Source of the DNA: Charina bottae
Taxonomy: Eukaryota; Chordata; Lepidosauria; Squamata; Charinaidae
Reading direction: 5' to 3'
DNA length: 64,000 nt
NCBI GenBank assembly: GCA_023362775.1
Contig: JALMGJ010000005.1
Coordinates: 67,911,463 to 67,975,462 of the forward strand
A program made the position numbers and the translations under genes. Positions within the stretch are counted from its first letter, which is position 1; each line of letters begins with the position of its first letter. Positions 10,863 to 22,329 of this stretch are shown piece after piece. The notes under the pieces were generated by a model that was given only the letters and a program-made list of their open reading frames with translations, had not been told where the DNA came from and ran no database searches.

Positions 10863-12655
10863 TTCATTAGGAAGAGGCGGCCTCCACACACTGTTACAAA
10901 GTATAGAGAGAAGCTTTTTGTGTTTTTGGGACTTGCCTTAAGTTGGGTGGATCTAGTTCACACAATCCCTTCTTGCATTGTGAGGGCAAGCCCCCCCTCC
11001 CCGTGGTCCCTAATGATAAGTTCTTACAGAAAAACTGGTGAACACAGTAATTTCCTCACTGGAAAAAAGTTGCATTTTAGGAGTTAGATTTGAGATGGCC
11101 CACCTACAGTCTACATAGGTTTCCGGGTGGGAGACGGTCATGATGAGGGTTTGCCTGACGTGCCTTCCTTTTAGCTCTTTTCTCCCTTTCGCCCTGTACT
11201 CGTGCTTCTTCAAAGTCCATAGCGCCTTTAATAAAGGCTGACCTCCAATTGAAACGCTCATGAGTTAGGGCTTCCCAGTTCTCAATGCTGATATTACATT
11301 TTTTTAAAATTAGCTTTGAGAGTATCTTTGAATCTCTTTTGCTGAATGCTCTTTTGCCGGAAACCTATGCCCTCATTGTGGGAGGTTGTGCGGATCCAGA
11401 ATTGGCCTTTATAGCCACTTACGGATCCACTGTTAAAATTTTACCTTTGGAAGACAATCTTACTCGGCTACGAGTGATCGCCAATAAATAAGTACAGTCT
11501 ACATAATGTGTGTGAATCAGTCCTATGTAAATACATAGGCTTGGTGGGTAACCATGAAAGTACCTCCTGTTGTTTTGTTAAGAAAGCTTGCAGCAGATTT
11601 TTATACAGCTCATGTTTGAATATGCAAGGAGTGAGAGTGATTGTGAACATAACCTGTAGGTAGTAGTTTAAAAATATGCATTTTGCCATTTAAAGGGATG
11701 GATCTATGCCCGTTTGGTATGTTATTTTGCCTTTTGTCTTTAAAATATTTTCTGATAATAAAATTTGGCATATCTTAAGTAGGTCTGCTTTTGTTTGGAA
11801 GAAGGCTACAATGATTTTTTAAAATTTCAAATGTGAAAAAAACTAAGTTTTCCAGCTTCAGGATGGAAAAGAGATAACTTTGTTTTGTTCCATTCTGAGC
11901 AGTTGTATTTGAAAAAAGAGAAGGCAGAAAATCACGTTGGCTAACTCAGTTACTTAGAGTGTTGATAGCTACACATAAAGGGTATAGGTGAATGTTGTGT
12001 TGTGTGCATGTGTATACATGTGTATACATGAACAGAATGCAGAACTGGATTAGGCTGAGGAATGTATGATATATTTGCTGTCTCTTATGTTCCACCCCCA
12101 TTTCAATTTCTGTTTGGGAATAGACACAAAGATCTCCATAAATACAAAAGCTGCTCATTGATTGCTGTGTAGCAGTATTAAAATGAGTAAGTCTGTTTTA
12201 TTGTAGGTCAGGGCTTTCCAACTCTGTGGTGTCTTGGCCCCTTAAAATAGTAAATGAATTTATGTCCACCCCCTATGAATAATTACATTTATTTAAAAAG
12301 AGATTTATTATCTGCTCAGTGAATTTAAAAACTTTTTCTGACAACATGCGGCTCTTTGCACTGGGCAATTCTGTGTGGAAGTCATCAGGCCTGCACATGC
12401 AAAGCTGAAATGCTGTCAGAACTTCCTCCAGGCATTGCTTGGACGGCTCAGCTGGCTGATCTATTGCCTGCCCAATTGTTTCTGTGATCACAGAAGCAGC
12501 CTCTATCCAAGGTGGGGCCCAAATTTCCAGGATCTCTCAAGCCCATTGCTGCCCACTTTGCTTGCCTACTTGCCTGCGGCAACTTTCTTTTCTTCCCCCA
12601 CATCGGCAGAGCAGCAAGTAACAGCCTCAGACTCGGGTCCATGGGTCCTCTGGTC
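10863..12655. other. Intronic sequence, no gene recognised
   Basis: The 68-codon frame at 11,285-11,491 and the 83-codon minus frame at 11,010-11,261 match nothing I can name. The stretch 11,050-11,340 has the feel of a decayed LINE but I cannot place it. At 12,207 a sequence starting CAGGGCTTTCCAA resembles a single hAT MITE end without its partner. Confidence 0.4.
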
Positions 12656-12663
12656 TTGTAGGC

Positions 12664-12923
12664 CAGGGGTCCCCAACATTTTTGGCGCCAGGGACCGGTT
12701 TCAAAAGACGATTTTTCCGTGGACCAGGGGGCGGGGTTTCCAGGATTTCTGCGGACCGGGGGGGCAGGGTTTCCAGGATTTTCGCAGACTGGGTGGTGGG
12801 GTTTGCAGGTGGGAGCCAATTGCACGCACCGGGGGTGGGGTTTGTGGGTGGGAACCCCGCAGCCCAGTTCCTAACAGGCCGAAGCCCACTAGAGGGCCGC
12901 GGCCCACAGGTTGAGGACCCCTG
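12664..12923. mobile_element. hAT MITE with GC-rich cargo (260 bp)
   Basis: The terminal repeats are CAGGGGTCCCCAAC and the complement of GTTGAGGACCCCTG. The 8-bp target duplications TTGTAGGC at 12,656-12,663 and 12,924-12,931 are perfect, diagnostic of hAT. The interior is a series of GGGGCGGGGTTTCCAGGATT-like units, and related cargo occurs in the element at 45,571. Confidence 0.88.
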
Positions 12924-12931
12924 TTGTAGGC

Positions 12932-13336
12932 ATCAACAGAGTTGAATAAAATTGGGGAAAAAAACACCCTTGTTTGGTTGCTTCCCATCTCTGTTGCTGC
13001 TGTGGCTGTCTGTGATTGAAAATTAGATTGCAATGAAGATCTCTGCTGTAGGTTATGGGATTAGAATTCCATGACACTTTGCAATAGCATCCACTGTTTT
13101 AAAATCCTCCCTTTTCTCTCACTGTCACACAATTTAACATAGTTTTAGGGCTTTACTGTAGCATTGAAGTCTAAGAAGTGTTAAGAAAAAGAACACAGGT
13201 GTGACTTTTATTATTACAGGAAAATATATACTGTAAACCTTTCTGTAAAACATTCCACTAAGTGATCTTGGAGATAACATGAATGTGGAAGACCTTTTAC
13301 AGGTTGAACCAAGAGCCCATGTCCTGGCCCGTGTCC
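12932..13336. other. Intronic spacer, nothing recognised
   Basis: AT-rich non-coding sequence without repeats or ORFs of interest. Confidence 0.4.
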
Positions 13337-13349
13337 TGTTTCCATCAGT

Positions 13350-13529
13350 CTGTAGCTTGAATCATGTCAACTGGATTTCTATTTTCTTAGTGGAAACGTT
13401 TCGCTCCTTATCCAAGGAGCTTCTCCTTGGATAAAGAGCGAAACGTTTCCACTAAGAAAATAGAAATCCAGTTGACATGATTCAAGCTACAGACAATTCC
13501 ACCTGGATGACTGAGAACCTTCATAGACA
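13350..13529. mobile_element. Short palindromic Penelope-like element
   Basis: Arms of about 70 bp at 13,350-13,420 and 13,424-13,492 are reverse complements with a single mismatch seen by eye. They are followed by the PLE 3' end (AATTCCACCTGGATGACTGA). Target duplications of 13 bp, TGTTTCCATCAGT, flank it at 13,337-13,349 and 13,530-13,542. The arms match the hammerhead region of the large PLE at 41,155, but the fold-back point lies in hammerhead stem II, so CTGANGA is lost. Confidence 0.85.
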
Positions 13530-13700
13530 TGTTTCCATCAGTGAATAGCCAAATGACTCTGAATGGGGGCAACAACATGCATATCAAGTGATGCAAGTGT
13601 CAGGTAGTCCGACACCTCTCAGGGCATGAATAAAGTTGCAAATCTTCATTTTCTTACCTGGAGGTAGGTTTTAGTGAAATCAGTCATGTTTCTGAATATA

Positions 13701-14041
13701 CACACTTTGGTCTAGTGGTTAAGGTGCTGGGCTAGAAACCAGGAGACTGAGAGTTCTAGTGCCGCCTTAGGCATGAAAGCCGGCTGGGTGACCCTGAGCC
13801 AATCACATTCTCTCAGCCCTAGGAAGGAGCCAATGGGAAACCAGGAGACTGAGAGTTCTTGTCCCGCCTTAGGCATGAAAGCCGGCTGGGTGACCTTGGG
13901 CCAGTCACTCTCCCTCAGCCCAACTCACCTCACAGGGTTGGTGTTGTGGGGAAAATAGGAGGAGGAAGGAGTATTAGGTATGTTCCCCGCCTTGAGTTAT
14001 TTATAAAAAATAAGGCGGGATAAAAATAAAATAAAATAAAT
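13701..14041 (+). mobile_element. Chimeric Sauria SINE with duplicated head
   Basis: The tRNA-like head (TAGTGGTTAAGGTGCTGGGC) and central Sauria SINE block (GCCTTAGGCATGAAAGCC, GGCTGGGTGACC) are visible. The central block occurs twice, at about 13,745-13,820 and 13,847-13,920. The first copy ends in the CCCTAGGAAGGAG variant and joins the second at AAACC. The 3' end is the usual CGCCTTGAGTTATTTATAAA tail with ATAAAATA repeats. The tail resembles that of a LINE, as expected for this SINE family. Confidence 0.88.
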
Positions 14042-14274
14042 ATTCATGACCAATTGTTTGTATTTCATTAACTTCTGTAAATTGAAAAAAAAAGTCACTT
14101 AAGGAAATGGCCATCAGCTACATGTTGTGGTAGTATGTTCCATAAATTAAATCTACACTGTAAACAATGTGTGCTATGGTCTAAAGTTGAAAAAATCTCA
14201 TCCCGATTGACCTGGGATATGACTATTGATTTTGAGTTGGGGTAGAGCAAGGTTCAGTGTTACTTCCATTAGGC

Positions 14275-14519
14275 CAGGGCTTTCCAAAGTGCCGCCGCTG
14301 GTGACACGCCAGTGGCGGCGGCGGCGCGGGGGGGGCGTGCGGTGGCACACGCGCATGGTGGCGCGGGGGGTGTGCGGCGGTGGCGCGGGGGTGTGCGGCG
14401 GCGCGCACGCGCACGGTGGTGGCACGGGGGGGCGTGCGGCTTCCGGGTGGTGTGGTGACACACCACGCTGTGTGTGGCGACACACTTTTGTGTCGCGACA
14501 CACAGTTTGGAAAGCTCTG
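14275..14519. mobile_element. CpG-rich hAT MITE, copy 1
   Basis: The ends are CAGGGCTTTCCAAAGT and the complement of TTTGGAAAGCTCTG, flanked by perfect 8-bp duplications CATTAGGC (14,267-14,274 and 14,520-14,527). The interior is almost pure GGCGGCGGCG/GTGCGGCGG repeat and then a GTGTGGTGACACACCAC block. There is no transposase. The long open frames on both strands here are compositional. Confidence 0.92.
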
Positions 14520-14527
14520 CATTAGGC

Positions 14528-16518
14528 AGTTCTCCCATCTTGAAAAAATATCCTTATCTCTGAAAATAAGGAGGGAATTATGGGTGTAAAGGAAGTTTGC
14601 TAAAATAGGCTTTGTAAGCCTGACTTAATAGACCAATTAAAATAAATGATATCAACTAAATAAATGATACAAAGTTTATTTTATTTTATAATAAAATAAA
14701 TATGTATTGATTTGGATATGTCTGCCCTTAATGTGATTAAGACTAGATCCTGCCTACTATTTCTTGTCTGTCTTTGCCACCTGATTATATCTGGGAAGCA
14801 AAGAAACCACACAACCTATGCTCCCAGCAGAAAAACAGATTTAGGAGCTCCATTTACAGATAGCAGGCTTGCAAACTAGAGGAGAACTAGAGGTGAGTTT
14901 GTGGTCAACTCCCCAAAGAAAAACTGGTTTTGTTGAACAGACTTTTTAAGAAGATAATTCTGTCCCAAGACATCCCTGCCACCTATAAAACAGACTGCGC
15001 AGGTAGAGCAGAAAAGGTGTGCAACTCATCACTGAGCATGGCATGAAGTGAAATGCATTGTATATATTTGCAGTGGATATAATAGTGTGGCTGAATTCAG
15101 AAATGAAAATATCTGGTTTTTCCCCTTCCCAGTTTAGTGAGCACTGAATCAGGAGCTACTGAAGCTGCAGGTCGAGCACTTGGGCCTAAATTTGATGTAA
15201 GGCTTATCGGTGGCCAGTTCCTGTAGAAGTAAACCTGTTTTAACCTCACAAACTGCCATGCAAGGGATTCTAAATAAACAGTGCATGTTTGAGAATGAAG
15301 TAGTCTTGACAACAAAAGTGAAATATGACTGGCTGAGGGGTGTTGAGTTTTTCTAGTGGCGCCTGCAAATAGACTAAAGTTTCATGGCCTAAGAACGAAC
15401 TGTTCCCATAGTTATCCAGTGATTTCTGGATTGCTGCACCCAGTCAGAATGCTGCTAACTACACATTCCCTGCTGATTGTTCTTAAGAGCTGTTCCTCAG
15501 TGGTTCTCCAGTAGTTGCAGAGATTTTGCACCAAAAGCTACTTTCACTGGATGTGTAATTTACTAGCTGCTCTGGAATGAGAATAATCACGAGTAAGTTC
15601 CTGAGTAGATGTGCACAGAGTATGTTATTGTGCATATTTATTCAGTGAACTTTAATTTCTTCTTGAAACATATGTTGTCTAAAATAGTTGCATTTAGTGG
15701 GGGGAAGGGGAGACCTATTTTTTCAGCTTGTTGCTGGCAGAATAGGGCTGGAGATTGAGAAGTTAAAAAATTGGAATTGGGACAATAATTAAAAATGCTG
15801 TCCTATGAAAAGAAATACAACTGGTTTCTACATGATAAACAATGAGGTTTGACATTTATAAACTAGCAGATAATTCCCTTGCTTATTTCTTATTATTTGA
15901 GGGGAGAAATCATTATACATTAGTCTCCAAAACAAAGTTAAGTCCTTGGGCTTACAAATTAAGAGCTGCTATTGGTGCGAGTAAACTAAGTTTTACATTT
16001 GCAAGATGATCTCCCCACCCACCCACTCACTCTAAATTCTGGTTTTGTGTACATTAACTTGAATATGATTTTGGAATCAAATCCTTTGCTGAATTGGAAA
16101 TAATCATTTTTGGCTTTGTTTTGGTTTATCCCCATGGTGGATTTTTAAGGAGGCAAAATAAGAATAGTGACACGGTTGCCTATTTGAAGCCTGAGCTCTA
16201 ATGTAGTAGGACTTGGAAGAACCCGGTTTTAAGTGATTTGGGGATAGCTACTATCTCTCAGCCCCTTCTACCTCATGGGGTTATTGTGGGGCTAACATTG
16301 GAGAAGGGAGTACTATCTCAGTCACTTTAAGGTCCCACAAGAGAGGTGAGTTTAAGATATAATTACTAAACTCTCTGATGGAATGGAGTTACGAACTGGG
16401 TCTCATAATAAAAATTTGCATTTATGTATTTTGTGCAATATTCTTTAAGTTATGTTTTGACTTGTGCCAGGCTTTTATGCATGAGCTAGCATTGGAAAAA
16501 ATGCAAAAATGGACAGCT
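14528..16518. other. Intronic sequence, no gene recognised
   Basis: Non-coding. A possible decayed SINE fragment with a CTCAGCCCC...CATGGGGTTATTGTGGGG pattern lies near 16,255-16,310. Otherwise nothing is recognised. Confidence 0.4.
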
Positions 16519-16523
16519 CTATC

Positions 16524-16566
<43 letters not shown>

Positions 16567-16632
16567 TGGATTTATCACCGCCCATCTCTACCATGGTAGA
16601 CTCTGGGTGGTTTACAATCATATTATAAAAAG
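16519..16632 (-). mobile_element. L2-type LINE 3' tail with (TTA)n
   Basis: An (ATT)n run at 16,525-16,565 is followed by the complement of the L2 tail (CACCGCCCATCT...GACTCTGGGTGGTTTACAA). Confidence 0.6.
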
Positions 16633-17214
16633 TTATCCTTTTTAAAAGGGAAATGTCTACTCCCAAATAATTGGGATCTCCAAAATAATATTCCAAGATC
16701 AGAGGACACTTTGTAAACAAAGACATGGCTGTAGACTTTGCTGCTGAAAAGTGTAGATGCCTCTGAAGATTAACCTCAAGAAAACCCCTCAGTTAAGAGA
16801 AGCTGCTTCCTTGTCACATTTCTTCTTGCTACTTTTCTTTTCCTGGTCAGTTATGTCCTCTCACCTCATCTCCTTTAATTCTCCCCTTTCTTTTTATTTT
16901 CCTTCCACTTTCTTTCACTCCCATCGCCATCCTGTTTCCTCCTCCATTTTTGCTGTTTCTGCTGGAAAGAGGGAGAAAAAAGCCCCCCATTTGTGTGTTT
17001 CAGTAGGTGAGAGCCCATTATGTGACGGAGAGATTGGTTAGTATATGCAGATAATTGTAAAATCAATTTTACACAAGGGATACCATATGGGGGTGTGTGC
17101 AATTCATTTTAATTGGTATTTATTAATTCAACTCTATTTATCTATTCATTGTTGGCCTTTTATGTCTTAGGATTATGACTTCTGGCAGGTGTGTTTTCTT
17201 TTATTAATTAAGTA

Positions 17215-17600
17215 ATTAATTAATCAAATTTATACAGCCGCCTATCTAGCCAGTGAAACTTTGGGAGACAAACAGAATAAAAACAATCAATCCATAAGCC
17301 CCAGCACAATACACAAGCAAAAGTTGTCACGCACAATGCACATACTGTATACCCAGAGCAACCCATCCAGGCCCCAATACCTGGAAGAAAAACCAGGTCG
17401 TCACCATCTTCCAAAAGGCCAGCAAAGTTGGGACCGTCCATATCTCAGTGGAGGGGAGTTTTTCTATGGGGCAGGCACCATTATAGATGTGCAGAATTCA
17501 CTGATTTGGGGATATCATGTCTGGGTTATGTTGAACTGCTTTGGGATTCAGAAGGAAACTATGGAACACAGCCCTCTACCGAACAGCAAGGCCTGAAGGA
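17215..17600 (-). mobile_element. Decayed L2-type LINE 3' region
   Basis: The sequence ACAGCCGCCTATCTAGCC resembles the complement of an L2 tail. It is followed by sequence resembling LINE 3' region (GGAGGGGAGTTTTTCTATGGGG). No intact frame remains. Confidence 0.45.
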
Positions 17601-17744
17601 GATTTGGTATAGTCCAATGGAGGCTATATACATACATTTTATACATTTCCTTTTGGGGGAAACGGCCTTAAATTGAGTATAGTTTCTCTTTCAGTGAGTA
17701 CGGTAAATGTTTGGTTAGAGGTTTGCTTTTCCATAACTCTTTAA

Positions 17745-17746
17745 AT

Positions 17747-17778
<32 letters not shown>

Positions 17779-18290
17779 TTCATATGGCCGCCCAACTTAT
17801 ACACAGTGACTCCGGGTGGCTTACAAAATTAAAATCTACAATATAAAAAACCCAACGACCCCCCACCCCCTGCAGCAGCTAGAGACACAATCAGATCAGC
17901 CACTTGATCGGCTCCGTCTCAGTCGGGGGTCCCCAGGCCTGCTGACAGAACCACATCTTCAGGGCCTTTCATAAAAGTATCAAGGCGAGGACCAATCTAA
18001 TCTCCAGGGAAATGATGTTCCACAGGGAGGGAGCCACCATGGAGAAGGCCCTTTTTCGTGGTCCTACTAGATGAGTTCCCTCATAGAAGGGACCCATATC
18101 ATACCCGTTCTGGTGGGCCGGGTAGATGTAACTGGGGAAAGGTGGTCCTTCAAATAACCAGGCCCCAAGCCATGTAGAGCTTTAAAGGTGATAACCAGCA
18201 CCTTGAATTGGACCTGGAAGCAAATCAGCAACCAATGCAGCTCCCACAAAAGAGGTGACACGTGCTTATTAGTCCCCTCACTTCCATTAC
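17745..18290 (-). mobile_element. L2-type LINE 3' fragment with RT C-terminal remnant
   Basis: It begins at (TTTA)n and the complement of the GGGCGGCCATATGAATTAAA tail. The minus-strand frame at 18,067-18,261 encodes ELHWLLICFQVQFKVL and FKALHGLGPGYL, the recognised C-terminal block of L2-clade reverse transcriptases. The copy is 5' truncated and eroded. Confidence 0.75.
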
Positions 18291-18655
18291 AGATCTCACT
18301 GAAGGATAATTAAACAACTATCCCAAACCTAAATGAGTTTCAGTGTTTATGAACGGTTTTCCTTCTCATTTGCACTTAATTTGCAATATTCCTCTACCGT
18401 TCTTTCCTTGAAAATAATTGTGGAAAAGGAATGATGGAGTGGATGATAGTATACTTTTAAGGCTAAGAAATTTATTAGAGCAAAGCTCTTGGGTTTTCTG
18501 GTATAGTGGACTCTAATCCACCCAAATTTATAGTATAATAAATTTCTCAGCCTTAAAGATGCCACGAGTCACTTCATTGCAAAGGACTGAAATATCCATC
18601 TCTTTAGAAATGCCTGAACTCTAGAAACGAATTAAGGGCTTGTTCTGGGGTGTGT

Positions 18656-18710
18656 TTTTAAAAAGGGGTAAATCTAGTTAGGGACTAACTAGATTTACCC
18701 CTTTTTAAAA
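18656..18710. repeat. Perfect 25-bp inverted repeat with 5-nt loop
   Basis: Arms at 18,656-18,680 and 18,686-18,710 are exact reverse complements around GGGAC. The hairpin abuts a (TA)n run ending near 18,730. No element was identified. Confidence 0.9.
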
Positions 18711-19479
18711 TATATATATATATATATATAAATTCTGCTGGATCTCAAGATTGTGTTTATAGGCATTACTGGAGTCTTCCTTCATGGGCATGTTAAGTCC
18801 TTGGCAGTCCAGGGACCGTAATTTTATTCTGTCAAGGTTTAAAACAGCAGTGCAAAAAGGCTTCAGAATAGGTGGGGCCAAAACATTTGGACTTTTTTTA
18901 AAATTGTAGGCAGGCTGGGAGGGTTTTAAGAGGCAAAATGAGTGCCTTAAACCTTTTAGATGCTTAAGGCATCTGTTTTACTCAAAATAGGCCCTGCCCT
19001 GGCCCGTTTTGAAGTACGTCTCTCGCATGCTGCACAAAACCTGGGGCGACGGTCAAACCAACAGAGAGTGTATCCCTCTGCTTTAACATTTCTTCTTTTT
19101 GCCCAGGCTTCTGCTTTTGTGGTTTTCTCATGTTAAGTAGAAAAACAAACTGGGCAAATATTTAGAAATACCAGTTATAAAAAATGTTTTGTATACAGTA
19201 TATGTGGTCCCTCTCACTGGTACGTCTATTCCAAGAAATAGCTGCAAGGTTTTAGCAGTTGAAAAATAGATTTGTATAGTGAAAACAATATTTGGAATTG
19301 TTTCCTGGACAAAATGCTTCAATAATAAATTGTGCCCTAAAACTGCTGTTGATTATTATTTTGATCTATTGCTCAAAGTGATAAGAATCTAGATTTCCTT
19401 AAATATATAAACATCTATATTTAAATATGTTATAGCACAGAAAAACAGGATTGTGAGATTAGACTACAAAAAGATTAGA

Positions 19480-20973
19480 CTACAAAAAAGGCCACACCAC
19501 AGTTATTATGGACAGAGCACAATACATACAAAAAGCGAAATAATTACTGGAGGACAAAGAAACCTACGTTCCAGTAAACACCAAACCAGTACAGAAACTG
19601 GACAATCTGATCAAGAGAACCCTCAATGACCTAATCAAGAACGGTCAAATCACAAAAGAAGAACAGTGGCAGATGAAAAGCAGTGTACCCATCCTCCCAC
19701 GCTTCTATGGATGCCCAAAAATACGAAAGGCCAACATACCTCTTCGTCCAATTGTATCGTTACCAGGCACCCCAATATACAACATAGCCAAAGGACTTAC
19801 AAAAAACCTTGGACATGTCACAGAGGGGAGTGAATATTCTATCAGCTCCCCACTACAGTGCCTCCAGAAAATCAAAGACCTAAAACTAGAAGAAGATGAA
19901 ATTATAGTTTCATTCTATGTCAAGCACTCTTTACGTCCATAGATCCTGAACTAGTGAAAGAATCCATGACAGCAGTACTACACAACACACCCGACCTAGC
20001 CAAATACACTAAAATTGAAATACCCAGAATCATGGACCTCATCAACCTCTGTCTAACTACCTACTTTCAGTCTGATGGACAAATATACCAACAAATCAGA
20101 GGAACACACACCCATGGGATCACCACTCTCAGGACTCATAGCAGAGACCGTAATGCAGCATCTAGAAACTATAGCACTCTCACACATACGACCAAAAGTA
20201 TGGATCCAGTATGTAGATGACACCTTCGTCATAATAAAAAAGGAACAACTAGAGAAGACACATGAAACAATCAACATCTTCAAAGGAATAAAATTCACAA
20301 GGGAAGAAGAAAACAACAACACATTACCCTTCCTGGATATCCTCATCAGCAGAGGAAACTATGGCAAGTTAGAAATGCAAGTCTATCGAAAAACAACCCA
20401 CCATTACCAAAGTAACAACCAAACCTCCCACAAAAGGAGCTGTGTAAGAACATTATTCAGACGAATACAAATGCACCACAACAACCCAGAACATCAGAAA
20501 AGAAACAGATTGCCTATACAACATCTTCCAACAAAATGGATACCCATGCAACTTTATCAAAAAGTGCCTGACCACTCAACCCACTACAGCACAACCAACA
20601 CAAGCTATGAAAGGATAACACTGCCACACATCAAAAACATCTCAGAAACAAACAATAGGCTGTTACAACCACATGGCATCACCGTAGCACACAAACCAAC
20701 TAAAGCCCTCCAAAACATCTTAAGTAAACCAAAAGACCAAGTAGCCCAAGAAGAAAAAACGAGTCATCTACACCATACAGTATAAGGACCGTTACAGCCA
20801 CTGTGTAGGACAGGCAGGCAGAAGACTAACAGAACACATCCATGAACACCAACTAATAGTCAGAAGACACGATGAAAACTCCTTAATCTCAAAACATATG
20901 GACAGACTCAACCATAGTTTCAACTGGGAAACCGTGAGCATCCTAGACCAAGCTAAATCCAAAAACACTAGGG
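19480..20973 (+). pseudogene. Penelope-like element, reverse-transcriptase and GIY-YIG remnant (5' half)
   Basis: Broken frames (19,673-19,942; 20,075-20,785; then 20,786-20,970 in another frame) encode Penelope RT landmarks: PRFYGCPKIRK, RPIVSLPGTP, GSPLSGLIAETVMQHLE, the catalytic YVDDTF and LPFLDI. GQAGRRLTEHIHEHQL, the start of the GIY-YIG-type endonuclease, follows. Frameshifts and stops make it inactive. It is 5' truncated, and its endonuclease region is cut by a hAT element from 20,974 and resumes at about 21,918. Penelope elements use the RT for target-primed copying. Confidence 0.85.
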
Positions 20974-21917
20974 CAGGGCTTTCCAAACTCTGTGTTGCGA
21001 CACAATACTGTGTCACCTGGGGGGCCCAAGTGTGTCGTGTGACAACCCGGAAGCGCCGGCAGCAGTGCTTCTGGGTTTCCGCGCGGCGGCAGCGGCTGCC
21101 CCTTCGAAAGGGCAGGCTCCAGGGACCCTGAAAATGCCCTTGGTTCCGGCAGGGAGGCGAAAAGCCTCCCCACGCACACACGTTGCGAGCTTTCCGCTGC
21201 TCAGCTGTTCCATGGGGAGTATTTCCACCCCGGCCCCAGATCAGCTGTGCCAGGCAGCGTGTGTGTGTGGCGAGGGGAGGCTTTTCGCCTCCCTGCCGGA
21301 ACCGAGGGCATTTTCGGGGTCCCCGGAGCCTGCCCTTTCGAAGGAGCAGCGGCAGCAGCGGCGCTGCCCCTTTGAAAGGGCAGGCTCCGGGACCCCGAAA
21401 ATGCCCTCAGTTCCGGCAGGGAGGCGAAAAGCCTCCCCGCGCGCGTGCACACGTTGCCGAACTCTCCAGTGCTCAGCTGTTCCACGGGGAGAATTTCCAC
21501 CCCGGCCCCAGAACCGAGGGCATTTTCGGGGTCCCTGGAGCCTGCTCTTTGCTCCGGGGACCCCGAAAATGCCCTCGGTTCCGGTAGGGAGGTGAAAAGC
21601 CTCGCCGCACGTGCACACTGCTGGGATTCCCAGCACAGCTGTTCTGGGGCCGGGGTGGAAATTCTCCCCGCGGAACAGCTGAGCGCCGGAAAGCTCGGCA
21701 ACGTGTGTGCGCGCGCGGGGGGAGGCTTTTCGCCTCCCTGCCGGAACCGAGGGCATTTTCGGGGTACCCCGAGCCTGCCCTTTTGAAGGAGCTGCCACTG
21801 CTGCGGCGGCGGCAACCCAGAAGCGCCGCCGCCGGCACTTCCGGTTTTTGCACTGTACTGGTCGCGGCGCTTCCGGGTTTTTGTGGGCGGGCCGTTGGTG
21901 TGTTGCCAACGGCAAAA
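20974..21917. mobile_element. CpG-rich hAT element, copy 2 (0.94 kb, nested in PLE)
   Basis: The left end CAGGGCTTTCCAAACTCTGTG matches the other CpG-rich MITEs. The left flank CACTAGGG (20,966-20,973) is partly repeated as CAAAAGGG (21,913-21,920). The expected right terminus TTTGGAAAGCCCTG is missing, apparently deleted with part of the duplication. The interior alternates direct and inverted copies of a block of about 70 bp (CGGAACCGAGGGCATTTTCG and its complement) at about 21,105, 21,285, 21,390, 21,515, 21,555 and 21,735. The many open frames on both strands are compositional. Confidence 0.8.
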
Positions 21918-22310
21918 GGGAATTCCTGGAAGTTTGGCATTCAGGCAAATCAGCCATCAATAGACACATAGAGATAAACCACATTTACACACCATTCAAA
22001 AGAGACAAGGAAGCTAAGAAGGAAACAAAAAGACCAGAACACATCCTCTCCAGTAACCAACACCCAGATAAGCAGGGATTAACACCAGACAAACAATCAA
22101 GCAGAAAACAATACCCCAATCAAGGAACTATCAAGGAGAAAACCACACCCCACCAACACTGGCAGGGCAAGCTACTGTATATAAACAGGGAGCAAACCCC
22201 ACACTCAGTAGCATTGATGATGTTCCCTTGTCAGGTAATGAAATGTCTGCAAGGAAACAACTAAGCTCAGAGAGCACCACAATACGTATTCTGAAATTGC
22301 TGACATACTG
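21918..22310 (+). pseudogene. Penelope-like element, 3' half with degenerate hammerhead
   Basis: It resumes the interrupted endonuclease frame with REFLEVWHSGKSAINRHIEI. The 3' region follows, similar to the PLE at 42,480-42,912 (CAATCAAGGAACTATCAAGG; GTATATAAACAGGGAGCAA). TTGATGA at 22,214 and GAAA at 22,240 correspond to a hammerhead, with one box base and stem II degraded. Confidence 0.8.
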
Positions 22311-22329
22311 TGCTTCCCTCCCCACCACC

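Noticed and set aside
12207..12260. CAGGGCTTTCCAACTCTGTGG resembling the CpG-MITE terminus
   Set aside because: No matching inverted end or 8-bp duplication could be found downstream, so it was not listed as an element.
14198..14538. About 100-codon frames rich in His/Pro/Arg or Gly
   Set aside because: Compositional artefacts of a CpG-rich MITE bounded by 8-bp duplications.
21013..22264. Several 130-250-codon frames on both strands
   Set aside because: They lie in the inverted GC-rich array of a hAT element. The repeated GRREAKSL/AFSGSPEPA-like words are the repeat unit read in different frames.
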